A stretch of DNA of 63,130 bases from Flaviramulus sp. (GCA_030731745.1 JANQTJ010000039.1:1-63130), one strand, 5' to 3'; counted from the stretch's first letter, positions 1 through 10,300 are shown. A program made the numbers and translations. The notes: a model not told the origin generated them from the letters alone.

Positions 1-36
1 AAACAGTAACATAAGTAATTAGTCCTACTCTTTAAC

Positions 37-843
37 CTAAAACTCCATTCTAAAAACTTTTTTAGCTAATTCATCTAAATCAACTTGTTCTTTGTTAATA
101 GTATTTATATCACTTTTTGAATATGCTAACAAGTCAAATATCAATTTGTTCATGCGGTCAACATTCTCGAAAATAAATTTTAAATACTGTTTATCTTCGT
201 CATCCCATAAACTTTTATTCTTATTATCAATTAATTCTAGAAAAGATTTAATGCCATTTAGAGGTGATTTTAAATCATGTGAGGCCATTAAAGAGAAATC
301 TGAACTTCGCTTATTTAAATCTTCCAGTTGTAATTTATATGACTCTAATTTTTTGTTATTTTCTTTTAATTTGAGAAGATTAAGTACTTGGTTAGAAAGA
401 TGTTTAAGTGCATTTAGTTGCTCTTTATTTAATGCTCTTTTAGATGTGTCGATAACACATAAAATACCTAATTTAATTCCGTAATCATTGCTTAAAGTAA
501 CGCCAGCATAAAATACAATCTTAGGGTTAGAAAGCACCAAGGGGTTATCTTTAAATCGTTCATCAGTTGTAGCGTTTTCAACTATAAAAATATCTTGATC
601 GGACTTAATAGCATGTAAACAAAAAGCCTGTTCTATTGGTGTTTTGTCAATATCTAAGCCATAGTGAGATTTGAAAAATTGATTTTTATCATCAAGTAAA
701 GTAATCAATGCTATTGGCGTATTGCATATAAATGCAGCAAGACTCGTAATAGTATCGAACATTTTTTCAGGAAGTGAGTACATGATGTCTAACTCGTTTA
801 AGGCTAGAATTCTTTGTATATCTTCTTGGTCTTTCATTTTCAT
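37..843 (-). CDS. GAF-HisKA sensor kinase-like protein lacking an ATPase domain
   Basis: A cytoplasmic signalling protein of 268 residues. Residues about 20-160 form a GAF-type ligand-sensing domain (features such as ALITLLDD and CVID). A short coiled coil follows (about 160-180), then a HisKA dimerisation/phosphoacceptor helix with the H-box SHDLKSP, putting the phosphorylatable histidine at His189. Family members normally continue for about 120 residues with the N, G1 and G2 boxes of a HATPase_c domain, but here a TAG stop comes right after FRMEF. In the 36 bases left to the window edge, the -1-shifted frame on this strand is open, so a frameshift or split gene is possible. No transmembrane segment is visible. 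As it stands the protein could receive a phosphate but could not bind ATP. Identity of the domains is confident; whether the gene is intact is not. Confidence 0.75.
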   Translation of the reverse strand: MKMKDQEDIQRILALNELDIMYSLPEKMFDTITSLAAFICNTPIALITLLDDKNQFFKSHYGLDIDKTPIEQAFCLHAIKSDQDIFIVENATTDERFKDNPLVLSNPKIVFYAGVTLSNDYGIKLGILCVIDTSKRALNKEQLNALKHLSNQVLNLLKLKENNKKLESYKLQLEDLNKRSSDFSLMASHDLKSPLNGIKSFLELIDNKNKSLWDDEDKQYLKFIFENVDRMNKLIFDLLAYSKSDINTINKEQVDLDELAKKVFRMEF

Positions 844-1039
844 AGAATGTTAAATCAAAGCTACAAAATAAAATAAACAAAAGTATTTTATTCTGTTATA
901 GAAATTTTAATGCCCAAATACCATGGTATATTTAGCAAACACTTTATTTCCATTAATACTAGTTATCATTTTTATAAAGTAATTCAAAGTCTCGTTTTTA
1001 ATGACACTCCATTATATTTAAAATAAATCGACAAAATGA

Positions 1040-1069
1040 TTGTTTTTTACGATTAATTACATAAATTTG
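1040..1069 (+). promoter_or_regulatory. Bacteroidota-type promoter (TTG-N19-TAAATTTG)
   Basis: TTG at 1040-1042 and TAAATTTG at 1062-1069 are 19 bases apart, matching the -33/-7 consensus (TTTG, TAnnTTTG) of the primary sigma factor in Bacteroidota. Transcription should start near 1075, about 20 bases before the ATG at 1095. Confidence 0.6.
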
Positions 1070-1094
1070 TTTTTTAATCCTTTAAATCTATAAA

Positions 1095-1541
1095 ATGAAA
1101 ATTAAGATTATTTTACTCAGTTTTAGCTTTTTTTTAATGGCAAGTATAGGTTTTGCTCAAAAAAATAAAGAGGCAAAAAGTATTATAAGCGAGAAAGTAG
1201 CTATAAAAAAGTATCATAATAAAGCAGAGTTAGAAGGTATGCAAAAAGGTGAGTTGTTAACACTTTATATAGAACGTATTGAAAGTCTTGTTAAAACATT
1301 ACCTTACATAGCATTTGCTACTAAACCTGGTGTAACTATGACAACTTTAGGAATACCAAACACTAATGATAATAGAAAAATATTAGATAGTCAATTTGAA
1401 GCAACTGATGATTATATAACTTCTACAGTAGAATTTCAGAATACAATTTTACCTTATTCTGATACTAATAATTTAATTGCTGCTATTTTATTTTATGAAG
1501 AAATAATGAAATCTCTTCATGAATATAGTGAGTTTCATTAG
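1095..1541 (+). CDS. small exported protein of unknown function
   Basis: A 148-residue protein with a clear Sec signal peptide ending GFA|Q, so the mature protein would begin at Gln22. The mature part is mixed helix and strand and rather polar, and has no motif I recognise. No cysteine is present after the signal, so it is not a lipoprotein, and there is no T9SS C-terminal signal. It is probably periplasmic. A promoter lies just upstream and a strong hairpin terminator just downstream, so it is likely a single-gene transcript. No function can be assigned. Confidence 0.7.
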   Translation: MKIKIILLSFSFFLMASIGFAQKNKEAKSIISEKVAIKKYHNKAELEGMQKGELLTLYIERIESLVKTLPYIAFATKPGVTMTTLGIPNTNDNRKILDSQFEATDDYITSTVEFQNTILPYSDTNNLIAAILFYEEIMKSLHEYSEFH

Positions 1542-1561
1542 AATTAAAATTAATAACACAT

Positions 1562-1595
1562 AAGAAAAGGAGCATTTTTTAATGCTCCTTTTCTT
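1562..1595 (+). terminator. perfect 15-bp hairpin terminator
   Basis: A perfect 15-bp inverted repeat (1562-1576 with 1581-1595) around a TTTT loop, 20 bases after the stop of the small exported protein. The descending arm is T-rich, as expected for a Rho-independent terminator on the plus strand. Confidence 0.75.
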
Positions 1596-1803
1596 GTTAA
1601 TACTATTGTAATTTTAGTTTAAAATTATATTTTATTTAAGTACTAATCTAACAATAGTTATGTTTTTCATCGATAATATTTCTTATATAGTTTGCTTAAT
1701 TTGTGTATTTTGACGAAAAAATTGGTATTTCATAGATTTTATTCTATTTTTGAGTATTATTTCAAATAAAAACCAGAGAGCATCAAATATTAAAGATTTA
1801 ATC

Positions 1804-3129
1804 ATGAAAAGAATTACTTATTCATTATTTATATTCCTAATAATTATTGGAAATATATATTCTCAACAAGAAAAGGGAATAATAGGGTCTAATAATTGGT
1901 TAAGAAATTGGACAGAGTTTAAGCCTAGCCAAAAGGATTATGGTGAGCCTACACAAATTTTAACGGGTAATATTACAGAAAACACTAAATTATCAAAAAG
2001 AGATGTGTATTTGTTATTAGGTAGTGTATTTGTTACAAATAATGCTACATTAACCATAGAACCAGGTACAGTTATAATTGGAGATTATGATTCTAAGGCT
2101 TCTTTAACTATTTCTAAAGGGTCAAAAATAATTGCTGAGGGTTCAGTAACAGATCCTATAGTTTTTACATCTAGTAAAAGTGTAAAAAGACCAGGAGATT
2201 GGGGAGGTATAATTATTTTAGGAGAAGCTCCAATTAACAGATTTGGCTCTGGGTCTGCGGCTTCATATTATCCAAATTTAAGTGGTATAAACTATGCAAA
2301 CACCAATTATGGAGGGGATAACGAATTAAGTAACTCTGGTATTTTAGATTTTGTAAGAATTGAATATGCAGGAAAAAGAATCACTAGAGAAAAATATTTT
2401 AACGGTTTACTGTTAGCTAGTGTTGGAGAGGGTACCATATTAAGTAACATTATGGTTAGCCATTCTGCAGGTGATTCATATTCAGTTTGGGGAGGAAAAG
2501 TTAATTTATTTAAAGCTGTTTCATATAAATCTAATGGCACAGATTTTAAATTTAATTATGGAACCCAATCTACAATATCTAATTCTTTAGCTGTTAGATC
2601 TCCTTATTCGTCTAGTGATTATGGATCTAAATGTTTAGATATTCTTTCTTATGATAAAAAAGAAGAGTTTGATTTTTCAAAACAAAACACGTTAGTTTCA
2701 GCTAAAAATATCACATTAATTAATGATAGTGATAATTTAGTATCTGATATTGAAATGAATTTGGTGAAAGAAGCTATTTATGTTGGAGCAAATTCAAAAT
2801 TTCAAATGGATAAAAGTGTTGTTTCAGGGTTTAAACCAGCTGTAATACTTGACAATGAAATTAATATTAACCAAAATTCTTTAGAGCAAATAGCATTTAC
2901 TGAAATGTATTTTAATAATTGTAAAGGAAATATCTTTATTGAAAACAATTCTAATAATGAAGACCTTGAAAATTGGTATGGAAATACTTCTTTTTTTAAT
3001 GTATATTCTAAAGGTCAGGATAAAGAGACATTTATTGATTTAAAAAATGATAAAATGCCAGATTTCAGATTAAGAATCAATAAAATTATAGCATCTAATG
3101 CTGTTGATGAAGACTTAAGAGATAATTAA
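1804..3129 (+). CDS. secreted beta-helix-like protein of the Bacteroidota 'TLTIEPGTVI' family
   Basis: A 441-residue exported protein. The ATG at 1804 is preferred over an upstream in-frame TTG at 1750 because it gives a normal signal peptide (MKRITYSLFIF ... NIYS|Q). The mature protein has the segments VTNNATLTIEPGTVI, ASLTISKGSKIIAEG and DPIVFTS, followed by DWGGIIILGEAPIN and a run of short hydrophobic strands. This pattern is typical of right-handed parallel beta-helix surface proteins common in Bacteroidota, which are often annotated only as hypothetical or, misleadingly, as multidrug transporter. No T9SS C-terminal domain is visible. It lies directly upstream of the sprCDBF-like genes, with a regulatory-looking gap of 119 bp. 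The fold is an inference and the role is unknown. Confidence 0.65.
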   Translation: MKRITYSLFIFLIIIGNIYSQQEKGIIGSNNWLRNWTEFKPSQKDYGEPTQILTGNITENTKLSKRDVYLLLGSVFVTNNATLTIEPGTVIIGDYDSKASLTISKGSKIIAEGSVTDPIVFTSSKSVKRPGDWGGIIILGEAPINRFGSGSAASYYPNLSGINYANTNYGGDNELSNSGILDFVRIEYAGKRITREKYFNGLLLASVGEGTILSNIMVSHSAGDSYSVWGGKVNLFKAVSYKSNGTDFKFNYGTQSTISNSLAVRSPYSSSDYGSKCLDILSYDKKEEFDFSKQNTLVSAKNITLINDSDNLVSDIEMNLVKEAIYVGANSKFQMDKSVVSGFKPAVILDNEININQNSLEQIAFTEMYFNNCKGNIFIENNSNNEDLENWYGNTSFFNVYSKGQDKETFIDLKNDKMPDFRLRINKIIASNAVDEDLRDN

Positions 3130-3140
3130 TGATATTTAAT

Positions 3141-3248
3141 AAAACGCCCAAATTATTAAAGATAAATCTACTTGTGAACTTAATATGTAAGCAATAGTTG
3201 AAAACAATAGTTAAAAGGCGTTTTTATTATTTATTAAAATAATACGCC
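3141..3248 (+). promoter_or_regulatory. mutually exclusive hairpins before the sprC-like gene
   Basis: AAAACGCC (3141-3148) can pair with GGCGTTTT (3217-3224), which is followed by further T residues, giving a terminator-like stem with a long loop. The same GGCGT (3217-3221) can instead pair with ACGCC (3244-3248), extended by ATTATTT (3226-3232) with AAATAAT (3237-3243). The second stem ends at the base before the ATG at 3249. A near-perfect 12-13-base tandem repeat (CAATAGTTGAAAA, CAATAGTTAAAA) lies at about 3192-3216. Function is inferred from base pairing only. Confidence 0.35.
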
Positions 3249-4688
3249 ATGCGAAACTTTACTATTATTAAAATTATTGTTTTTTTTATTTTTTCATTTT
3301 CTGCAAAATTATGTGCTCAAATAGTAATAAGTAAACCAAGTTTGGGTTTCACACAAGCTTGTGCTAGTCCTTCTTTTAACACTTATAATGTAACATTTAC
3401 ATTTTCTCCTGTTAGTGGGTTAGGTTCTAGCAATCAATTTATTATAGAACTTTCTGATGAAACAGGAGTTTTTACGAGCCCAACAGTGATTTACACTTCA
3501 ATTCAAGGTCAGGTTTCAACATCACCTGCTACCTTAACTTTTTCTTTTCCTACAAATGTAGCTAGTGAGTTCTATAAACTCAGAATAAAAAGTACGGCTC
3601 CAGTAGCTACAAGTACAAGTTCAAATACGTTTGCTGCTTACTATAAAATACAAGACACTCCTTTTTCTATAAATAATTTAATATCTACAGGGGTTTATTG
3701 TTCTGGTGGGAGTTATTTATTAACTATTGATAATCCTGGAGGTCCTTCAAATGATTCGCCATTACAATATGCATCATTAACTTATAACTGGTATAGGGAA
3801 ACTAGTTCTACTACTTCAGTTTTTGTTGCCTCAGGAGAAACTTTATCGGTTAATCAATCAGGTACTTATTTTGTAGAAACAAATTACGGTACTTGTACCT
3901 CAAACTCTTATTCAAATAGAGTGACGGTGAGTGATTCTAGTTCTATTTCAACTTCAGAAATTAATTCAAGTTTGGGTAATCCGTATTGTTCAAGTGATGG
4001 CAATACAATTTTAAGTACAATTAATGGTGAAAGTTATCAATGGTTTAAAGATGGAAATGCTATAGAGGGTGCAACAAATCAAATGTATGAAACAAACGAA
4101 CCAGGAAATTATTTTGTAAATATTAACTTAGGTAATTGTTCAACTAATGCTTCTATCAATTTAGAAAATTCAGGTTTTAGGTCTAGCATAGATATCCCAC
4201 AATTTAATACTATAACTGAAGGAGAAACTTTGTTGGCTACTATTACTACAGACGCTATAAATCCAATTTTTGAGTGGTATTTAAATAACTCACTATTAAC
4301 AGGAGTCACAAGTAATAATTATGAAGCTTCTGAAACAGGTAATTATAAAGTCATTATATCTCAAACAACTGGTTGCATAGCATCAACAGAGTTTAATTTT
4401 TCAATCAGGGAACCATTTCCTGATGTGCCAAATATTCCAAATTTGATAAGCCCTAACGGTGATGGTATTAATGACACTTGGGTGATTCCTCAAGAATATG
4501 TAAATGGATCGGATGCCGAAGTGACAATTTTTACCTCACAAGGTAAAATAATTCTTCAAACCAATAATTATCAAAATAACTGGCCGGAAAATCAAATAAA
4601 TTTTAATCAAGTAAACCCAGTTTACTATTACATCATTAAAACATCAAACAGTCAAACTAAAAAAGGATCAATAACCGTTGTTAAATAG
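3249..4688 (+). CDS. sprC: SprC-like T9SS type B surface protein
   Basis: A 479-residue secreted protein: signal peptide (ending LCA|Q), two or three Ig-like beta domains with Cys-Gly and YQWFKDGN/YNWYRE elements like those in cell-surface adhesins, and a C-terminal type B sorting domain from about residue 397 (LISPNGDGINDTW ... ending ITVVK). That domain directs export through the T9SS and surface display. It lies one base ahead of the sprD-like gene, so the two are translationally linked, and the set continues with sprB and sprF. In Flavobacterium johnsoniae these genes form the sprCDBF operon needed for gliding on agar. The symbol rests on gene order plus architecture, not on direct sequence comparison. 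Confidence 0.6.
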   Translation: MRNFTIIKIIVFFIFSFSAKLCAQIVISKPSLGFTQACASPSFNTYNVTFTFSPVSGLGSSNQFIIELSDETGVFTSPTVIYTSIQGQVSTSPATLTFSFPTNVASEFYKLRIKSTAPVATSTSSNTFAAYYKIQDTPFSINNLISTGVYCSGGSYLLTIDNPGGPSNDSPLQYASLTYNWYRETSSTTSVFVASGETLSVNQSGTYFVETNYGTCTSNSYSNRVTVSDSSSISTSEINSSLGNPYCSSDGNTILSTINGESYQWFKDGNAIEGATNQMYETNEPGNYFVNINLGNCSTNASINLENSGFRSSIDIPQFNTITEGETLLATITTDAINPIFEWYLNNSLLTGVTSNNYEASETGNYKVIISQTTGCIASTEFNFSIREPFPDVPNIPNLISPNGDGINDTWVIPQEYVNGSDAEVTIFTSQGKIILQTNNYQNNWPENQINFNQVNPVYYYIIKTSNSQTKKGSITVVK

Positions 4689-4689
4689 T

Positions 4690-7014
4690 ATGTATAAATA
4701 TTTATTATATATAGTTTTGTTTTTCATTTCGCTACAACAATTTCATTGTCAAGATGATGGAATCGTTGCATTGAATTTACCTGTTAGGAATTCTTTGAAA
4801 TTTAATAGATATGTTATAAATCCAACTTTTAGTTTTGTAAGGGAGCAGAACAAATACATATCATTTTCTAACAAAAGAGAATGGGCTCAATTTGATAATG
4901 CTCCACAATCTTATTTGTTCAGTTACTCTGGTAGATTTAGTGAAAATATAGGAATGGGTGTTGGGTTATTTCAACAAAATTATGGGGTATTATCCACTTT
5001 CGGAGGTTTACTTAATTTTTCATACAACGTTGTTTTAAACAATGATCAAAATTTAACTTTTGGAACCAATTTAGGCGTTTATCAAAGTGGTATTAATCAA
5101 GGTAATGTGGTTGTTAATTTTGCAGATCCCTCATTGCAAAATATACCATCAAACACCTTAATAACCATAAACCCAGGAATAAATTATGGAACAGAATTCT
5201 TAGATTTTGGAGTATCTATTAACAATTTGGCTTCTTATAATTTAACAGCTTCAAGTTTAATCGAGGAAAATCCAGAACAAAGTATTCAAGGGCATATCAT
5301 GTATACAGGTTACATGGATAGTCGTGGTTTTTTTGATGAAACTAAATTTTCTGCTTTATTTCGCTCAGAGTTCAAAATGAATCAAACAGTACTCTCGGGA
5401 ATTGTTACGCTTACGGTTCCAAAGGGTATTTGGGCACAAGTTGGTTACAATACTTTTTACGGAGTTTCTGGAGGTTTAGGATTGAATATTACAAATCAAA
5501 TTGCCATAGAATATAATTTTGAAAAGGCTATAGGGGATTTGTTAAGTTTCGGAAATTCACACGAAGTTACATTGGCATATAAATTTAATAATAGATACAG
5601 ATACCGTTATAACGGAGATGATGATGAACAGGCTTTCCTTATTCCTGATAAAAAACCTGCACGAGTTATTTCAAGTAAAAAATCAAATGGGAATACTAGA
5701 GTTAGTAACCAAAAGAAAATTAACAACGAAATATCTGACAAGCTAACTGACGAAAAGCTTAAAATTAAAGATTCTACTAAACTAACAGATAAAAACAAAG
5801 CCAAAGCTGATTTAGAAGCTACACGAATAGAAGAAGAAGCACAAGCTAAAGCGGCAGCAGCTGAGAAAGCTAGAATAGATACTGAAAACAAAGCCAAAGT
5901 TGATTTAGAAGTTAAACGAATAGAAGAAGAGACAAAAGCAAAAGCGGCAGCAGCTGAGAAAGCTAGAATAGATACTGAAAACAAAGCCAAAGTTGATTTA
6001 GAAGTTAAACGAATAGAAGAAGAGACAAAAGCAAAAGAAGAAGCTACTGCTAAGCTTTTAATTTTAGAAAAAGAAAGACTTGAAGCAGATCAAAAAATTG
6101 ACACAGTTGAATTAGATGGTGTGTTGATACCTATTGCTAGAGATAGACAAGCTATAGCTATAGAAAATTTAACAAAATTAACTCAAGAGTCTAAAATAGA
6201 GCAACAAAGTTTATTAAAACAACTAAGAGAAACTGTTCGAAATAGAAGTCTAGATTTAGATGAATTAAAAGAAGAAAATGATTTAAGTGAACAAGGAATT
6301 TTTAAAACACCACAAGCATTTAAAAGTATTTCGGCAGAAAACGCAGCTTTAGAATCTTTAAAACAAGACATAAATGAAGTAATTGATTATCATAATACCA
6401 AGATTTCTGAGTTAGAAAAACTTTATAAAGAAAGACTTAAATCTGTCCCAAGTAAACAAGACGATATCAATGTTTATTATTCAGAAGTATTAGAAAATTT
6501 AAAAACGGAGCAAATACAAATGATTCAGGATAGAGCTAATTTAATGTCTTCATTAGAAGAAATTAAAGTGGCAACTGAGTTTGAAAGAAAGCGAAGAATT
6601 AAGCGAGCAGCTTACGATAATGAAGAAGACAGATATACTAAAGACAGAGTAGCTTTAAATATATTAAAACAAAATACCCCTTTGAGTAATGAGCCTGTAA
6701 AAGTTGCAGATTTGGATTTTGGAGACACTCAAAACAAAAATAATATTCAAATTATAAAGGATGTGTCTAATGTTGAAAATGGTTATTATTTAGTATTGGC
6801 AGTTCATGATGATATTTCTAAAAGAGATAAATTTTTATCAAAAGCTATTTCGTCAGGTAAATCTGATATTGATTTCTTTTATGATGTTAATACAAGTAAA
6901 TATTATATTTTCGATAAAAAATTTAATAGTGTTGAATCCGCTACAAGCGCAATTAAAACAAAAAGAAATGAACCTTTAAATAATAATATGTATATGGTTA
7001 AAATAGAAAATTAA
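4690..7014 (+). CDS. sprD: SprD-like PorP/SprF-family barrel with coiled coil and C-terminal domain
   Basis: A 774-residue outer-membrane protein. The ATG at 4690 begins one base after the preceding stop; an earlier in-frame TTG at 4678 lies inside the sprC-like gene. Order: signal peptide (FHC|Q), a PorP/SprF-like barrel with many aromatic beta strands (about 25-300, including NPTFSFVREQ), a charged Ala/Glu/Lys coiled coil (about 340-480) containing an almost exact 31-residue repeat, more helical region, and a globular C-terminal segment (about 690-774) resembling a SPOR-type fold. PorP/SprF proteins hold type B cargo at the outer membrane, while the coiled coil and C-terminal domain could reach into the periplasm or peptidoglycan. 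The position between sprC-like and sprB genes supports SprD; the assignment of periplasmic parts is inference. Confidence 0.6.
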   Translation: MYKYLLYIVLFFISLQQFHCQDDGIVALNLPVRNSLKFNRYVINPTFSFVREQNKYISFSNKREWAQFDNAPQSYLFSYSGRFSENIGMGVGLFQQNYGVLSTFGGLLNFSYNVVLNNDQNLTFGTNLGVYQSGINQGNVVVNFADPSLQNIPSNTLITINPGINYGTEFLDFGVSINNLASYNLTASSLIEENPEQSIQGHIMYTGYMDSRGFFDETKFSALFRSEFKMNQTVLSGIVTLTVPKGIWAQVGYNTFYGVSGGLGLNITNQIAIEYNFEKAIGDLLSFGNSHEVTLAYKFNNRYRYRYNGDDDEQAFLIPDKKPARVISSKKSNGNTRVSNQKKINNEISDKLTDEKLKIKDSTKLTDKNKAKADLEATRIEEEAQAKAAAAEKARIDTENKAKVDLEVKRIEEETKAKAAAAEKARIDTENKAKVDLEVKRIEEETKAKEEATAKLLILEKERLEADQKIDTVELDGVLIPIARDRQAIAIENLTKLTQESKIEQQSLLKQLRETVRNRSLDLDELKEENDLSEQGIFKTPQAFKSISAENAALESLKQDINEVIDYHNTKISELEKLYKERLKSVPSKQDDINVYYSEVLENLKTEQIQMIQDRANLMSSLEEIKVATEFERKRRIKRAAYDNEEDRYTKDRVALNILKQNTPLSNEPVKVADLDFGDTQNKNNIQIIKDVSNVENGYYLVLAVHDDISKRDKFLSKAISSGKSDIDFFYDVNTSKYYIFDKKFNSVESATSAIKTKRNEPLNNNMYMVKIEN
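5809..6045 (+). repeat. in-frame 93-bp tandem repeat encoding coiled coil
   Basis: Two full 93-bp units (5809-5901, 5902-5994) and a partial third (5995-6045) encode a 31-residue DLE...RIEEE...AKAAAAEKARIDTENKAKV unit. Units two and three are nearly identical at DNA level, which suggests recent expansion and possible length variation between strains. The unit is a multiple of three, so copy change would keep the reading frame. Confidence 0.9.
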
Positions 7015-7311
7015 TTTTTTTATTATTCTTATTTTTTGTCATATTAAATACTATATAATTATATATAATTACTTACAAAAAAACTGAATATTTTAGTTAA
7101 AAGTAGTAATTCATCGATTAAATACATTATTTGTATACTTTTCTAGTACGCATTAGAAAAATATTTACGATATTTATACCGTTTAAAAACATTTTATTTA
7201 GATAAAATATAATTATAATAATAATTGTATTACATAATTAATGTTTTAAACATGGATTAATAGTTCTTTTTGAATTCCCAAATAGAAAAGAAGCGCTAAA
7301 TATAATCGACT

Positions 7312-10300
7312 ATGAAAAAAACTACTTATGTAAACAAAAGATTTACTTTTCTATTTCTTATTACTCTGTTTTTTAGTACGCATGTATTCGCTCAGCTTCC
7401 AGTACCTTTTTCACCCAGATTACCAGGTGGAAGTATAAAAGTTAAAGGGGATATTATATTAATTGGTAATGGAATAGTTACCGCAAAAGATTTACCATTA
7501 CCTTATAATGGAAATCAAATAAATAATAATAATGAGGGTATTTATATAAATGTTGCAAGTGGTGGAGACCCTTCAATATTTAGTTCAAGTAGTGCGGATT
7601 TAGCAATAAATAATTCTTGTAAAAGAATTTTATATGCAGGTTTATATTGGGCTTCTGTTTATCCTCTTGAAGTTGCCAATAACAGAAATGTTCAGTTTCA
7701 AGGTACACCTAGAATAGAAGATTGGAATCAAATAAAATTTAAACTACCTACAGGAGGATTTATTGATTTAGTAGCCGATAATAATCCTGATCCAGCTGGC
7801 GAAGAAGATGATATTATTTTTGATGGTTATGAGTATTATGGACCAGGTGTTGTTAATTCTTTTAAAGATTCTCCTATAATATGTTATAAGAATGTTACTA
7901 ATTTATTACAAAGTTTGCCTGACGCAGATGGAGAGTATACAGTTGCTAACCTTAGAGCTACAAGAGGAATAAGATTAGGTGGATGTTCTGCTGGTTGGAC
8001 GCTAGTAGTAATTTATGAGAGCCCTCTATTAGCTAGTAAATTTATTTCTGTTTTTGATGGTTATGCAGGAGTTCAAGGAGGTTCAGAGTTGGATATTCCT
8101 GTTTCTGGATTTCAAACGTTACCTTCTCCATTACCTGTAAATTCAAATATTGGTGTATCAGCTTTAGAAGGAGATATAGGTATTACGGGAGATTCCTTTC
8201 AATTTAAAGCTAGTACATCTCCAACTTATACTATATTAAGTGACGCCATAAATCAACCTAATAATTTCTTCAATTCTAGCATAACTTTAAATGGAGTACA
8301 TGTAACCAATAGAAACCCTGCAAGTTTAAATACGTTGGGTTTAGATGTAAATAATTTTAGATTACCTAATCCATTAAACACAGTTTTACCTAATGATGCT
8401 AGTGCTGGAGATTTAAAACTAACAACTAATGGAGATGGCTATGGGGTGTTTTTAACATCTTTTGCCGTAGAAATTATTGAACCAAAAATCACGTTAACTA
8501 AAATTGTTGAAGACCCTCTTGGAAATGATATTAGTAATCAATTAGTTAATCTTGGTGATGAATTAAATTATGTTATAGGTTTTCAAAATACAGGAAACGA
8601 TGATGCCACAAATCTTATTATTAGGGATATCCTACCTACTAATATTGTTTTTAACTATCCAGCTGATATGGGGTTATTACCTCCAGGAGTTTCAGTTCAA
8701 AGTTATGATCCTACAACAAGAGAGCTAGTTTTTAGTGTAGATAATTCTGTTGTAGAGCAAAATGATCCTGTTCAAGAAATACGATTTAAAGTAACAGTTG
8801 TATCTTCATGTAGTTTGTTAAATGATGCTTGTTCTAATATAATTAGTAATCAGGCCTATGTAACTTATAATGGTACAATCAATGCTATTTTTGCTATTTC
8901 TGATGATCCAAGTTTTAGTACAAATACAGGTTGTTTAATCACACCGGCAGCAACAAATTTTTTGGCTGATCTTAACTGTATTTTTGAAGAAGAAGTTGTG
9001 CTTTGTAGTGCTAATGTGACCTTAACTGCTGGAGCTGGTTATGATTCTTATTCTTGGTCTACAAGCCCTTCTGGATCACCTGTAATTGGGAATACACAAT
9101 CAATAACAGTTACAAGTACAGGTACCTATTATGTTAATAATACAGCAATAGCTCCTTGTCAATCTACATCGCAAGAATTTAATGTTATTACATTTGGAGG
9201 CAATCTAACTAACCCTTTAATACCATTTGCAGATGAAGTAGTTACTTGCCCAAATGACGGCAAGGAATTACCTAATTTTTATTTATGTGGTTTAAATGAT
9301 TCGAGGTTTATACAAACAGGAATAACAGATACAACATCAATGATATGGGAACTACTTGATGAAACAAGTTGTACAGCAGTTACCAATCAAGATTGTGCTA
9401 ATGAAGATGCAGCGTGTACTTGGAATCAAGTTGCCATCGGTTCAGATTTTACCATAAATTCAGCCGGACAATATCGATTAACTTTGAATTATTCTGGAGG
9501 ATGTTTTAATCAGTTTTATTTTAATGTTTATACAAATTTATTAGTACCAACTGTTTCATCAAGAGATATTTATTGTACTACACTTGGGGAGATTGTAGTT
9601 GGAGGTGTGCCTACAGGTTATGAATATAGTATAGATGGTATAAGTTATCAAACTAGTAATACTTTTTCTATAGCAACTCCAGGTATTTATAGTATATATG
9701 TTAGACAAATAGGAGTAACTCCAAACCCATGTATTTTCACTGTGCCAGATGTACAAATTAGACAAAGAGATTTTACAGTTTCTACATTAATAACTCAGCC
9801 ATATTGTAATGGTGATTTAGGAAGTGTTATAGTTGCAGCCAATGATGTTCGTCCACAATATTATTTTTCAATTTATGATGGAGCAACATTAGTAAATAGT
9901 GTTGGTCCAATAGTTGAAAGTGATTATACCTTTAATAATTTGAATCCTGGTATTTATACAATAAATGTATCAACTGAAGATGGATGTTTATTTACTGGAG
10001 ATATAGAAATCATAAATCCTGCATTATTAGAAGCAACATCGGCACTTACTAAACCATTAACTTGTACTGATGGAGAAATTACGGTATATCCTGTAGGTGG
10101 TACTGCTCCATATTATTATTTTGTAAATAGTTCAACAACTTTTCAAACATCACCAATAATTAATGTGACAACTGATGGGGTTTATAATATAACTGTTGTA
10201 GACTTTAATAATTGTTCAGCCGAAACTTCAATAACAGTTAATCCAACTCCTGCTCCAGAATTTTCAGTTTCTCAAACAAATATTACATGTGCTGATGTTT

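Noticed and set aside
92-484. 130-codon plus-strand frame opposite the histidine kinase-like gene
   Set aside because: It lies wholly antisense to a clear GAF/HisKA coding region, with a composition typical of a shadow frame.
5607-5990. 127-codon open frame on the minus strand
   Set aside because: It is the mirror of the Ala/Glu/Lys repeats in the SprD-like gene; the serine/alanine-rich product has no features of a real protein and no promoter.
5809-6045. possible CRISPR-like repeat
   Set aside because: The units are contiguous without spacers and encode a coiled coil in frame.
4690-7014. lipoprotein signal in the SprD-like protein (Cys at the end of the signal peptide)
   Set aside because: The residues before the Cys (QFH) are not a good lipobox, and Gln right after it fits signal peptidase I cleavage as in the neighbouring proteins.
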